DNA of 64,000 bases from Ziziphus jujuba (GCF_031755915.1 NC_083389.1:14749001-14813000), one strand, 5' to 3'; counted from the first letter of the stretch, positions 32,930-44,650 are shown. Notes: a model not told the origin generated them from the letters alone. Made by a program: numbers and translations.

Positions 32930-34016
32930 TTTGTGAAAATTTTACTTTCCAAATCACTTGTTAATTTGTATATTTTCTCGATCATTTGATTAATGTAGTT
33001 GATTATATTCCTACAAATATCAATAATACATTAATAGTTGATAAATTAATATAAGGTAAATATCCAAATAAGTAACTTCTAAAATAAATCCATATTAAAA
33101 TAATACATATCATATAAATTAAATAAATTAAATAAGACTGATAAACCATTCACATTTGAATATGAAAAATTATGTATTTGAAGCATCGAAAAAATTGAAC
33201 AATATATATATATATATATATATCATCTTTTTTCCTTAATTTTTAGTACAAGAATTAAAGGCCACCTAGCTTTGGCATACGTATTATAAAGAAGCTTCTA
33301 TTTTTATTTATTTTTTCCTCCAAAAAGTCATCAATTCACTTTTTCATGTCTATCACTTCAAATTAACTTAATAAAACATGTTACTAATTTTGACTTTTGA
33401 TGCCAGAATGATACTCTATATGCATATATGAATTTTAAGCCTAGTACTTTATTTCTAAATAATAATATAATAATTATGCAATATTATATTTGGTCTGCAA
33501 GACTTGACATTTCCGAAGTGGAGAGGATAGGATTAATATATATATATATATATATGTAATAATTATTAGGTGTGACGTTAGAAACTTACATATCTTATAT
33601 ATGTTTAATTAGTACATTTATATCCTGACAGTTCAATGGTAATGTCTATGTATTTGGTATGAAAAATATCATATTAATGAGATAAATTAAATGATAATTT
33701 AAATAATAACTATTAAAAATTTTAGTATAAAAATAATAAAATTGAATATCCTCAATTATAATTTGTCACAAAACTAAAAAGAAAAAAAAAAACTGTCGGA
33801 AATAACCCATGGGAAAATATACGACCGTAAGATAATGGGGAAAAATTCAGAATGGTAACAACAACACTTGCTCATGGATCGAATATTTAATTATAAAATT
33901 ATCATTTCACATGTACGTATGTTCAAAGTTTCGGATTTACAAGTAAACCACACTTGATAAGCCGGGAATTATAACAAATAAGTTTAATTTTTCAAAACAT
34001 CATTTAGCTTCGGAAA

Positions 34017-34047
<31 letters not shown>

Positions 34048-34326
34048 CACACTACTTTTTTTTTTAATGCAAAATCTGGAAAAATTAATTAATTTAACCA
34101 ACTACTTGATAATATAAAAACTGATCGATAATTAAAAAAAAAAAAATTGGTTAAGGAAATATTTATAGTGTTCACTCATTACAATAGCTTGGGATAATCT
34201 GCAATAAATAAACCTTAATTCCTGATTAAACTCCCAAACCATACATATTGCACTTTATTTTATTGTAGTAAAGCATACAAAAATGCAAAATGCACATATA
34301 AATTTTGGTCAACCTTACAGACCAAG
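32486..34326. other. Promoter and intergenic DNA between two Cys/Gly genes
   Basis: It holds the promoter side of the gene at 32075, with a (TA)n at 32522-32549 directly in the leader. The block 32650-32890 recurs at 55285-55530. Further (TA)n tracts are at 32899-32921, 33203-33224, 33537-33555 and 34025-34049. No gene was seen. Confidence 0.6.
32650..32890 (+). repeat. Promoter block repeated at 55285-55530
   Basis: The phrases CTTTAAGTCCTTATCCGG, AAGTTTACTCGCATTTTC and CAACAATTGAATTTCCC occur in the same order and orientation at both places, with a few differences. It marks the upstream region of a Cys/Gly gene and, at 55285, the seam between tandem units X and Y. Confidence 0.85.
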
Positions 34327-34794
34327 TCACCAATAATGTCCACCACAGCCACCCCCAAAATCCCCACCCCCACCCCCACATCCGCCACCAAAACCACCAC
34401 CACCGCCACAACCTCCACCACGGCCACCATGTGGTTCTAGATATCCTCCTGAACAAGTGCTGCCACCACCACCACCACCCCCACCACCAGCACTACTCTT
34501 ACTCGGAACCACAGCAGCACCACCTCCTGCCAAAATTACCATCCCACTATCCTTATTATTCTGATCAGTACTAGTCTCCTTAGCATTAGCTGTTTGATCA
34601 GTTCCTTCTCGGCCTCTTTCAACGTCTTCTTGGCCAGCTAGTTGAGTGGTCGGAGCGGCGACGGTCTGCTTGGCTACATGATGTTTAGTTTGCTTCTTCT
34701 TGGCTCGTCCAATTATTTCGCAAAGACAACGTAGAATCATGAGAGCGGCAAAGTTGGAGATACATGCTAGAATCACTATTGGACCTGCTTTCAT
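34327..34794 (-). CDS. Cys/Gly-rich membrane protein, MVILAG family, longest member
   Basis: A 155-residue protein. The membrane segment is residues 5-25 (PIVILACISNFAALMILRCLC), followed by IIGRAKKKQTK. The linker has QEDVERGREG, and KDSGMVILAGGGAAVV is at 81-96. The tail differs from its relatives: G-run, STCSGGYLEPHGGR, then three GGGC blocks with interposed Phe and Asp, ending CGGHYW with aromatic residues instead of Gly. It thus has four tail Cys and a polar island. Its upstream region resembles that of the gene at 32075 in diverged form. Start and strand agree with the family. The function is unknown. The antisense His-rich and Trp-rich frames are shadows of the repeats. Confidence 0.85.
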   Translation of the reverse strand: MKAGPIVILACISNFAALMILRCLCEIIGRAKKKQTKHHVAKQTVAAPTTQLAGQEDVERGREGTDQTANAKETSTDQNNKDSGMVILAGGGAAVVPSKSSAGGGGGGGGGSTCSGGYLEPHGGRGGGCGGGGGFGGGCGGGGGDFGGGCGGHYW

Positions 34795-35501
34795 CTTCGT
34801 CCTTTCAAACCGTACCTACGGGACAAAGTCACGTAGAATAGCGTTTTGTATAGATTTCTTTTAAATAATAATTTGTTGTTAATTTCATTATGGAGGAAGG
34901 AAGTTCACTAAATTAATATATATTTCACATTCTTTATGCAATTATTTTATGCTTTTAGACTTTGTGGAAGAAGAATACCAGAAGTTTCTTCTATGTTTGA
35001 CTTTCTTAATAGAATTTTTTTTCTTTTTTCCATACTTGAAAAGAATCATATGCTAATGTTATTTATGGCATTAATTATCAATATTGTATCTAATATTGGA
35101 TGATATAATTTTTTTGAAAATTTGTTTTTTTTTGGCTGAATGTTTAAATGTTGCTTTCTAAATTAATTGTACATATGAAGGACGAAAATTTAAGAAGAAG
35201 TTAAGATTTACGTAGTGTTTTTTCATGATTTTACCAATCAATAAAATGTTTGAAAGAGAAATCATACATCATAAATATGATCACTGAGAATTGATCTTGC
35301 TTTTTGTTTTCTTTGTTTGCCAAGAAAAGAATGAGTAGATTTGACAAATTAGAAGGTGGGAGAGGTTATTTCTACTAGACTTAATCGGAGCCTTGCTTGA
35401 TTTTGGTGTAAAGAATTTATTTTTTCATTTATTTATTTATTTTTAAAAGAAGAATAAGTCAATCACTTTATATTATTTTTTAAAAGAAGAATAAGTAAGT
35501 C

Positions 35502-35503
<2 letters not shown>

Positions 35504-35572
<69 letters not shown>
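35504..35572 (+). repeat. (TA)n microsatellite, 69 bp
   Basis: A pure TA dinucleotide tract, the longest in the window, followed by T14. It is likely cruciform-prone and length-variable. Confidence 0.95.
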
Positions 35573-35586
<14 letters not shown>

Positions 35587-36406
35587 CTTCTTTTTTATCA
35601 GATCGCTATGATGGTTTTTTATTAAAGTTCATTTGTTAGCTCTTGAATTATTTTAAAAATTGAAATTTAAAGATATAATTGAGATTTAAATGATACCAAA
35701 TAGAGTTCACTTTGTTGATTTTAAAATATTACCAAACTCATATAATCCATCAATTTCAGCCCATTAAGTAATCCAAAAACTAATAATAAATGTATTTATA
35801 AGAAACCCATCAAAATATTCTGATAAAAAGTAACTATATATATAATCAAGCTTTTATAAGGTTGACCTAATAATTGTATCATTAGGACTTTGTTTTTTTA
35901 ACCTTTCAATAACTTCAATAACTAAAATTTAAAATTTCATATATGGTCGTCTATCCCTATTAAATAATAAGTTTTAATATGTAATTAAACTTATATATTA
36001 GTTGAAAATTAAATTTTAAATCATAATTTTTGATATAATCAATTGACCTGGTAAACGCCTAATTCTATATATATATATATATATATATATTAGTATTGTT
36101 TTGTTGGAAACATAAGTTAAATATATATTAACGTATCAAATACTGAGAGATAACCTTAATTAGTAAGTGTAATATTAAAAACCTAATTAGACAAGTAGTA
36201 ATTTTTAATATTTGTCACATCATTAAGTGCTCAATATAAAATGGAAATTATATTTTAAATTGATCAAAACCATATATCTACAAATCTATATACATCAATT
36301 GACGTTAAAAGATGTTATGTTATTAATTTTGACTTTTTTAATGTATATAATTAAAGTTGACTTTTTGATGCCAAAGAGTTTTTTTATTAATTTTTGGGAA
36401 CCATAT

Positions 36407-36529
36407 TGTGTGTGTGTGTGTGTAAACAACGTACAATGTTAGCTTACTCTGTGTGTGTGTGTGTGTGTGTCTCTGTGGGTGTGTGTGTGTGTGTGTGTGT
36501 GTAAACAACGTACAATGTTTGCTTACTTA
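36407..36529 (+). repeat. Duplicated (GT)n plus unique-sequence unit
   Basis: A (GT)n tract followed by TAAACAACGTACAATGTT and GCTTACT occurs twice in tandem. The second copy carries a longer, interrupted GT tract (CTCTGTGGGT inside). The unique part differs at one base between copies. Confidence 0.85.
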
Positions 36530-37116
36530 TTGTAACTTGCAAAGGGAGGCGAACTGCACTATGGCATGTGGGACCATGGCCCGCTAAGGTTTTCATTTTT
36601 TTATTTTTTATTTTTGGACATATATAGTTATTAGAATATTTTTTTAAAATATTAGTTGTTTAATTACGTTAAATAATTTATCTGAAGCCCTAAATTGTAG
36701 TACAATATCTATATAAATTATTTAGTATCTCAAATTATAAATTTACATTTTTTTCTTGATACTAATCAGAAAACATAGTTATGCAAGGAAAACTTTAATA
36801 TTATTTTATAATTTATCGTATAGTTATGGTTTAATGGAAAGTATTAATGTTATTTTCTTTTGTGTTTAATATTTGTTTTAGGTAGTATTTTGTAACATTT
36901 TCATTTCTCATTTGTTTGTTTTGTAGTTTATTTACAGCGTCTTACATGTTAAGTTATATTTTTATTTGATTCTAATAGTTTTTTAAAAAATATTTTTGTT
37001 TTTGTACGTTAACAATTTTGTTATTAATTTTTTTCTAATATTATTTTTTAATAAAATATTTTCTAATATTATTACTTCTATTTTAATGATTATTTAAAAA
37101 GACCCACATAGATTTT

Positions 37117-37150
<34 letters not shown>

Positions 37151-37373
37151 AAAATTAATTATTATTTTTTTGGATATTTTAATTTATTAGAGTAATTATA
37201 TCACCAAAACAAAGCCATGGAATCCTGGCTACATTTCTAATTTATTAATTACTCCTTCAACCGCTGAAGATGACTTAAATTAAATTAAGGCGGCTCTGCC
37301 CTTGCTTGCAAGCACATTTCTAACTTAATAATTACTCCTTCAACCACTGAAGGTGGAGAAAATCTTGCGTAAC

Positions 37374-38176
37374 CGGGGGTACCAGATCAATTGGTACCAC
37401 CCCAAATCATTATATGCCATGTGTAAAATTTTTGCCACATTAGCATACCATCTCAATTATATATATATATATATATATATTTTATCTTTTTAAAAAATGT
37501 AAATATTTTCATGTGCCCCCTTCTTCTTTCTTAGGCCAAGCTTCTCTGCACTCCTTTCTTCCTTGGGTTAGGGTTTCTAGCTTCTGACTCTAGCATATTC
37601 ATCTTAATTATCAACACAAGCTTGAAGCTGAACATGTCACCCCAAGATGCTAAATATGCTGTCATTATATTTTTTAACCAAGAACACATAGTTCATAACC
37701 ATCAGAAATGCCAACCTCAGCTTGTGATACTTCTCCCACAAATTTGGAGTACGGCTCCAAATCTATTATCAATGGCTTGTCCATCACTATCACAGTATTG
37801 AAATCTATCAAGTGATTGTTTATAATGTTTAGATCGGCCATTATGATGGCTAAAGTATTTGGTCCAGTGATGATGTCATCGAAATAGAGGGTTAGTTTTT
37901 CTAACCTAAATTAAAAGAAAATGGAGAAGCCAAGAGCCATAGATAGATAGCCCTACCATGGAAGAGGAAACCAAAAGTCATAGCCCTAGGAAGAAGAAAA
38001 GGGGGCAAGTATAACAGAATTTCTTTTCAAAATCCAAAAATTTAAAATAACAGAATTTCTTTTTCAAAATCCAAAAATTTTAAAAAAATAAAATTGGAAT
38101 GATAAATTGATGTGGCAAACTTTTTACCCATGGCATATGATGATTTGGAGTGGTACCAGCTGACCTGGTACCACCG
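37374..38176. mobile_element. TIR element carrying a dirigent-like gene fragment
   Basis: The left end (CGGGGGTACCAGATCAATTGG..) and the inverted right end (CGGTGGTACCAGGTCAGCTGG..) match over about 65 bases, including GGTACCAC.CCAAATCAT.ATATGCCATG. The 803-bp element interrupts a phrase resembling the neighbouring local repeat. I found no clean target duplication, so the superfamily is open. The interior holds a decayed dirigent C-terminal fragment on the minus strand, and short direct repeats of TAACAGAATTTCTTTT near 38011 and 38047. Confidence 0.7.
37637..37900 (-). pseudogene. Dirigent protein C-terminal fragment
   Basis: Reading the minus strand from 37900 gives KLTLYFDDIITGPNTLAI, then FNTVIVMDKPLI, EPYSKFVGEVSQAEVGIS and, after a frameshift, KYNDSIFSILG followed by TGA. 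Dirigent proteins have this order: LxFYxHDIxxGxNPTA, a FGxVxVxDDPLT block, SKxVGRAQG and a final KYNGSTxSxLG. Dirigents guide stereoselective coupling of monolignols into lignans in the cell wall. This copy lacks the N-terminal half and has at least one frameshift and internal losses, so it cannot be functional. It lies wholly between the inverted repeats of the element at 37374-38176. Confidence 0.7.
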
Positions 38177-39797
38177 TGTCGTTGAAGATTGTGACTCAAA
38201 TTAAATTAGGGTGGTCCATTTGATGTGTAGTTAAAGGTGAATATAGTACATATAATAAATTAAGGTGATCCACTTGTTATGCTCTTTCTATAGGCTCCTA
38301 TAAATCTTGGTTTGAGGATGATCCTTCGGATATGTGTAATTTGATTCATTCTTAATAAAATTTCTGTCTTTTTTGCCAAAAAAATAAATTTTAAAATTCA
38401 AAATATAAAAAATAAAAACAAAAACTGCTTGTCAATTATAGAGGTGTAAATGAGTTAAATTGAGTTGAATATTGGTATTTTTAAGCTTGATTTGCATTAG
38501 TTTAAGAGTATCCAAGTTCAACTCAAATTCATAAATTTTGAAATTAATTGCTTAAGGTCTGCTCCGCTATTGTAAAAATTTTAAAATTTGAATATTTATT
38601 TTTTTATAATAAAAATTTTAATATTAATTGTTGATAAATTTGAGTTATTCTATTAATTTTATTATAAATTAATTTAATTTTAAAAAATTTATAAATTTAA
38701 AATATAGAAAATATTATTTATGCAATATAAATATTTAATGTGTTTGAATTCATAATATAACTTTTATATAGGTATATAAATAATAAATTTAAACTATTTA
38801 TACGCTTAATTTATTGTTCAAAATCAGTTGTCAAACTTTATTTCTTATTCAAACTCTATACCATTTTGTTCGAATTAAATTTAAAAGAGTTAAAAATGAG
38901 CAGAACTCGAGCTATTTATGAGCTGTTGGAACCTATTCATAGCCCTACGTAATTATTTCCAACCTTCCAATATCCTTCTCAACGGTGGTATAAAATTGTT
39001 TTATACTACTAATTAAAACAGAAGAAAGAAACACATATGGACTTGTAGTAGAAATTCCTACAGAGAAATATTAATTATAATGAACGTACAGTCAATAAGG
39101 TGAACAAAGTTAGGTTGTTTATTTATGCATAATTAATGCAAAAATTAGCTAGCCTTGTGGAGTAGAGTCCGCTTCAGCTAATTAATTTACCTCTCGAAGA
39201 GGCGGACCCACGTTGTGCACGTGGAGGCACGTGCCCCCGCCTATTTTTTCCCTCTCTCGGCCTAGCTTTAAAAAAAAAAAAAAAAAAAAAAACCAGCCCA
39301 CTCTACATTTTTTTTTTTCTACTTGATTTTTTTGGTTTTTTTTTTTTTTTGGCATTGTTTTTTCATTTTGCTTTAATCCTTGTTCTCTTACTTGTCAATT
39401 TATCCCTTATATAATCTCAATTTCCTAAAATAATTTAAAATCTTAACACTATTGCAATACATATTTAATTAATATTTTTTAACATGATTTTTTTTATTTC
39501 ATTTTTGTTTTAATTATAAAGAAGTTAAGTGGCCATTTATTTATTACATGTCTTTGTTAATTTTCTTTTTATTGCTTTCAATTACTTTGGTTGTTTAAAT
39601 TGTAACAAAACTAAAACTTATTTATTTATTTTTGTCTTAAGAGGTGTCTTTATTTTATAAATTTGCAATCAATTTATTTTGTATTGCCAAAGCACAAGCA
39701 CTGAAGGTTAAATTTTTCTTCAAAAGAAATTTATAGAAAAATTAAAAAAAAAAGATTATATTTAGAAAAAAATTTACACACTTTTGCATTATATATG
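38177..39797. other. AT-rich DNA before the second Mutator-like element
   Basis: No gene was seen. From about 39200 rightwards (CTCTCGGCCTAGCT, then CATTTTGCTTTAATCC and onwards) the sequence is homologous to 55640-56235, so it is part of the duplicated region. GAGGCGGACCCACG..GTGCCCCCGCC at 39199-39242 looks like one end of a transposon, but no partner end was found. Confidence 0.55.
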
Positions 39798-40957
39798 GCC
39801 AAGGTTTTAAATATCAAAATTTTCTTTGAAATTTTCTTTAAATTTTTATTTTTTTAAGAGATTGAAAAAAAAAATTTAGGTTTCAAATAGAAATGGATAA
39901 AATTTTTAGAAATTTTTATGAGAATTTTCATCAAAATATCCACATAAAATCCTCAATAATTTGGTTAAAAATTTCATAATATCTATCGAAATTTCATATA
40001 AATTTCAAAAATTTTGAAAATATCTATGAAATTTTTTAAATTCTTTTAAAAAATATTCAAAAATATTATTGATGTTTAGTAAATTATTTTACTAAATTAA
40101 CTTTAGTGATAATTTTCTTTTTAATTTTTTGATTGTCTTTTAAGTATTTAATGATATAAATAAAACAAAGTAAATTAAATTCAATAGCCTTGATAGGTTC
40201 TATTCATTGATAAAATATATATAGTTGCTATACATTTTGTATAAGATAGATTCATGAGAATTCCATAATTACAAGTAAATAATTCATTATATAAAAATAT
40301 AAAATAATAACATAGAAATGTAATATTATGTAGAATTGGTATTGATAGCATTTAAATTAATAACATTAAGCAAATAAAAATAAAAAAATAATAGAATATA
40401 TTATACTAAATATTAAGAACAACTATATTTAACACAAGATCCTTATGATTGACATATTAATAATTATATGAAAAATTATTGAGGAGATATATCTTTTAAT
40501 AATTACTTTTTACATTTCATATCTCAAAATAAGAATGAGAAAGAGATCAATAATTTTCAATTAACAAAGCGTTCTATGAGTAGTGAGATGATATTTAAGT
40601 AATATAATATAATTGTAATAATTATTTTATCATAATTAATAAATAATTTTATCAAATATATACTTTTCTTTTGCATATTTTTATCAAGAATAGTTTATTT
40701 ATAATCGTTAGTACTTGCTATAAATTAAATTGATTAAATAAATATAATATCTATTAAATATTTTGCAATTTTTATAATAAATTTGATAATTGATTGATTA
40801 AATAAGTTAATGCAAATTTCAATAAAAAAATATTTTTTTAGATAAATTTCTATAATTTGTTGTGAAATTTTATCAATATTCGATTTTTTCAATATTTTTA
40901 TGAAAATTTTCATGTTTTAAATTTTCGATATTTCTACCGATATCAAAATTTTGAACC
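39798..40957. mobile_element. Non-autonomous Mutator-like insertion, 9-bp TSD, empty site known
   Basis: A perfect 9-bp duplication, TTATATATG, flanks the 1160-bp block (39789-39797 and 40958-40966). The homologous site in the next duplicated unit (near 56238-56252) reads straight through TTGCTATATATGGCATTCTC without it. Ends are imperfect inverted repeats rich in AAAATTTTC and GGTTYWAAAT words, and the inside is full of AAATTTT palindromes. No transposase is encoded. The 9-bp duplication points to the Mutator superfamily. Confidence 0.75.
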
Positions 40958-41102
40958 TTATATATGACATACTCTTAAAAAGCCATGGCCGAGAAACCTT
41001 GCATGTATGTGGAAGTTCTAGCTATATCTATTTATCTTGTCTTTGAAAAATTCAATTATACTCTGCATATATCATATGATTAATCAGTAAAACTATATAT
41101 CA

Positions 41103-41790
41103 TGTAACAGTCCAGTCCATCCGTATATGAATATTGTCTGCTTTAGCACTGAGGAATCATCTTACAATCCAGCCCTCATGGTTTAAAACACGGTCAAATG
41201 GTTAGGGGTCCCACCCTTCATCTGCAAGTCCCACTGGCTTGGGTCTCGCAGGCCCAATCAAGATATTGTCTGCTTTGGAAGTTAGGTGGTGAGCCCAATC
41301 CTACCCCTCATGATTTTACTTCCCTCATGGGAATGCGTTCACAAAGGAAATGTATCCGCTTTAGCCTTATAAAGCATGTTTCGTTCTGCTTTCCAACTGA
41401 TGTGGGACTTCACAATCCACCCCCTTTGGGGTCCAGTGTCCTTGCTGGCATACCGATCCAGATCTGACTCTGATACCAACTGTAACAGCTCAATCCACCC
41501 GCATGTGAATATTATCAGCTTTGGCACTGAGGAATACTCTTACAACCTAGCCTTCATGGGTTTAAAATGCATCCAAATGGTTAGGAGTCTCATCCCTCAC
41601 CTACCAGTCCCACTAGCCCGGGCCTCCCAGGCCCAATCAGGATATTGTCCGCTTTGGAAGGTAGGTAGTGAGTCCAATCCTACCCCTCATAGTTTTACTT
41701 TCCTCATGGGAACGCGTCCACAAGAAAAAGATATCCACAGCCTTATAAGGCATGCTTCATTTCCCTTTACAACCGATGTGGGACTTCACA
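41103..41790 (-). mobile_element. Complete TRIM retrotransposon in unit X
   Basis: The two LTRs are 41481-41790 (5') and 41103-41414 (3'), 310 and 312 bp, running TGTGAAGTCCCACATC to TGTTACA on the minus strand. The primer-binding site TGGTATCAGAGTC is at 41466-41478 and a purine tract (CCAAAGGGGGTGGAT) at 41415-41429. The internal region is only about 66 bp with no coding capacity. Units Y (about 56385) and Z (about 63170) read CTATATATTACAACTATATTGCG without it. The flanks (ATCA left, AATA right) fit a mutated 4-5 bp target duplication. It belongs to the same broad group as the 5759-7455 cluster. Confidence 0.88.
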
Positions 41791-42204
41791 AATACAACTA
41801 TATTGCGTAGTCAATTGCCATACCAACAAAATTTAAATTTAAATTCACAATTATTTAAAGTTTTTTAAACTAAAGAAAACATAGTTGATAGTAATTTAAT
41901 AAATGAAAAATAAATAAATAAATTAGAAAAGGTTGAATTGTTAATAATCTCTAAATTAAAATTAATTTTTGCTAATTAATATATATGCCAAATTACAAAT
42001 ATAATAAATCTGCTAAAGCCCGTCTTGGTATTAACAATACTTCTTTTACTATTCATTATTAAGAATAAAAAATAAAATACAGCAAAATTAAAGATATAAA
42101 TTTGGTTAACGTCCATAGCCACCACCACATCCACCTCCACCGCCTCCGCAACCTCCAGCACCGGCGACGACACCTGTGGTAGTGAGAGCTGCACGTGCCA
42201 AGAT

Positions 42205-42209
42205 AACCA
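42205..42209 (+). repeat. Target-site duplication (left) of copia element 2
   Basis: AACCA here and at 44651-44655 flank the element on both sides. The intact paralog has a single AACCA at the corresponding place (about 56801-56805). Confidence 0.85.
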
Positions 42210-42716
42210 TGTTAGAATTTTACGAATCTAAACATACATAATAAATTCCATAAATCATAAATTACTAACCTCCAACCGCAGCTATTGATAAATTAAATCT
42301 TTAATCCTGCAAAATAGAAAACAATATAAAGTAGTGCCTATGGACACACTACTCTCAAATCACTCTCAGATCTCTGAAAACCCTAATATCAAAAATACCG
42401 TATGACATATGTTTGTTTACTTGCCCTAGACCTTTTATAGTCTCTGCAAGTCAACTTACCCATTAATTTTTAACACACATAAAATACTAATAATTTAATA
42501 ATATAATAATACTAGGAAAAATATGGGTGAGTCATTGGACTTATAAAGAGAGTTGGTCCTCCAGTCCAATGGGCCAACTGAAGTCTTATAAAAAGTGTGT
42601 AACCAAGGGCCCTACTACAAAATAATAAAATAAGCCAGTCTCATCAATGGCATAAATATGCCCTTTAAGTGAGTAATTGATTATGCTAAGTTCACAAATT
42701 ATTTATTTATCTAATA
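42210..42716 (-). repeat. Copia element 2, 3' LTR
   Basis: 507 bp, matching 44142-44650 with scattered differences (for example ACGAATC against ACGGATC near the left end). Its outer end begins TGTTAGAATTTTACG on the plus strand. Confidence 0.88.
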
Positions 42717-43261
42717 TTCTCCCACTTGGACTGCATAATCATCATCATGTATAATCCAAACTCACTTACTACAGAATCTCCCGAACCATAATACCATTTC
42801 ATCTAAATATATAGCATGCCGACAGAACACAACAATATACTAGACTAGGCAGTAAAGATTCTCTCAGTAAATCTCCCAAAACATGATACCATTTCAACTG
42901 AGCACTTTCCATACCATAAACTCAGTATAGGTAGTAGAGATTTATCTAACCATGTGCAATCCCGCCGACACATAATATCATTTCATTCGAGCACATCGTG
43001 TATCGATAAGATACATCAATATACCCAAACTAGGTAGTAGGGACTCACTATGGCACCTATGGATCAACATACACATATACATAGACTAATAGTCTCAACA
43101 GGCCTGTAAATATATGAGCAATAATATGTGTAATAAATCATCTCATAAATATATAATGATCCACATACATCAATGTATCAAAATTCCCAAATAAATAAAT
43201 AATACTCAATATGGATATTACTGCAGAAATTATAACAAACTCCCATTGACCCACAGCAGTC

Positions 43262-44140
43262 TCAGCTGTCTAACAATCCCATACGGGACACATACTCCAC
43301 AAATATGCCTACGAGTAAGGCCTTGGGCAGTGGATCTACCACCATGCTGTAAGTAGGCGTGTAAACTACAGTAATGAGGCCTTCTTCAACTTTCTCCTTA
43401 GCCACAAAATACTTAACATCAATGTACTTCGCACCAGGGGTACCTTTTAAATTATTGGAGAAAGATACTGCTGCAGTATTGTCACAATATATCATAATAG
43501 GCCTCTCAATGGAGTCAACCACTCCCAAATCACGAATAAAATTTTGAAGCCAAACTGCATGACGAGTAGCCTCGTAACACGCCACATACTCTGCCTCCAT
43601 AGTCGAGGATGCTGTCACTGACTGTTTAGCACTGCCCCAAGATACAGCACCTCCTGCCATGATAAATATATACCAAGTGGTAGATTTCTTATCATCCACA
43701 CAGCCTTTATAATCTGCATCACTATAACCAACAACATCTAGGGAGTTGGTACGTCTATATGTCAACATATGATCTTTAGTACTCTAAAGATACCTAAAGA
43801 CCTTCTTAACTGCTTGGTAACGAATAGGACTAGGATTGCTCATAAATCTGCCAAGCACACCCACAGCAAAAGCTATATTAGGCCGTGTACATACTTGAGC
43901 ATATATCAAACTACCCACTGCTGAAGAATAGCGAACATTTCTCATCGTCATCCTCTTTTTATCATTCTTGGGACATTGATCCTTAGAAAATCTTTCACCC
44001 TTTGTGACCGGTACACTTCCAGGAGAATAATTATGCATATCAAATCTCGTAAGGATTCTATCAATATAGGCTCTTTGAGACAATTGCAACACATAATTAG
44101 TTCTATCTCGAACAATCTTGGTGCTCGTGCCAAGATAACC
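43262..44140 (-). pseudogene. Copia pol remnant: RT end and RNase H
   Basis: The first part (44140 down to 43784) reads as reverse-transcriptase C-terminal sequence, KIVRDRTNYVLQLSQRAYID and later SSAVGSLIYAQVCTRPNIAF. After a stop near 43783 the frame resumes (43768 down) with VVGYSDADYKGCVDDKKST, the RNase H start with its first Asp, then ASSTMEAEYVACYEA and YCDNTAAVSFSNN, carrying the expected Glu and Asp. The YVDD polymerase motif lies upstream of the retained part and is absent. It resembles the TNT1/RE1 class of copia polyproteins. It is non-autonomous. Confidence 0.85.
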
Positions 44141-44141
44141 A

Positions 44142-44650
44142 TGTTAGAATTTTACGGATCTAAACATACATAATAAATTCCATAAATCATAAATTACTAA
44201 CCTCCAACTGCAGCCATTGATAAATTAAATCTTTAATCCTGCAAAATAGAAAACAATGTAAAGTAGTGCCTATGGACACACTACTCTCAAACCACTCTCA
44301 GATCTCTGAAAACCCTAATATCAAAAATACCGTATGACATATGTTTGTTTGCTTGCCCTAGACCTTTTATAGTCTCTACAAGTCACATTTACCCATTAAT
44401 TTTTAACACACACAAAATACTAATAATTTAATAATATAATAATACTAGAAAAAATATGGGTAAGTCATTGGGTTTATAAAGAGAGTTGGTCTTTCAGTCC
44501 AATGGGCCAACTGGAGTCTTATAGAAAGTGTGTGACCAAGGGCCCTACTACAAAATAATAAAATAAGCCAGTCTCATTAATGGAATAAATAGACCCTGTA
44601 AGTGAATAATTGATTATGCTAAAGTCCACAAATTATTTATTTATCTAACA
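44142..44650 (-). repeat. Copia element 2, 5' LTR
   Basis: 509 bp, partner of 42210-42716. It is followed on the plus strand by the AACCA duplication and the resumed host gene (TGCCACCATCTTTAT). Confidence 0.88.

Larger units (their letters stand above)
34795..37373. other. AT-rich intergenic DNA with long simple repeats
   Basis: No gene was seen. The stretch contains the (TA)n and (GT)n tracts listed separately. A transposon-end-like phrase at 36545-36590 (GGGAGGCGAACTGCAC.., GGACCATGGCCCG) resembles 39199-39240 in the same orientation. A roughly 40-bp phrase (ATTACTCCTTCAACC.CTGAAG) is repeated at 37248 and 37330. Confidence 0.6.
42210..44650 (-). mobile_element. Internally deleted Ty1/copia element, LTRs about 508 bp
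   Basis: The LTRs at 42210-42716 and 44142-44650 are near-identical by eye, with TGTTAGA..TCTAACA ends, and flanked by AACCA duplications. A purine tract (AAGTGGGAGAAT on the minus strand) abuts the 3' LTR at 42717-42730. Only the end of reverse transcriptase and RNase H remain inside; gag, protease, integrase, most of RT and the primer-binding site are gone. Next to the 5' LTR, in place of the primer site, lies a copy of the host-gene phrase GGTTATCTTGGCACG, pointing to a recombination event (see findings). Confidence 0.88.

Noticed and set aside
39199..39245. Transposon end resembling 36545-36590
   Set aside because: Both look like the same kind of end in the same orientation and no inverted partner was found, so an element cannot be delimited.
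41198..41810. Two plus-strand frames of 89 and 144 codons
   Set aside because: They lie within the TRIM at 41103-41790 and read its LTRs antisense; the two frames resemble each other only because the LTRs do.
43262..44140. Independent RNase H-like host gene
   Set aside because: It is flanked by matching LTRs and a purine tract and reads as copia RT/RNase H, so it is retrotransposon sequence.
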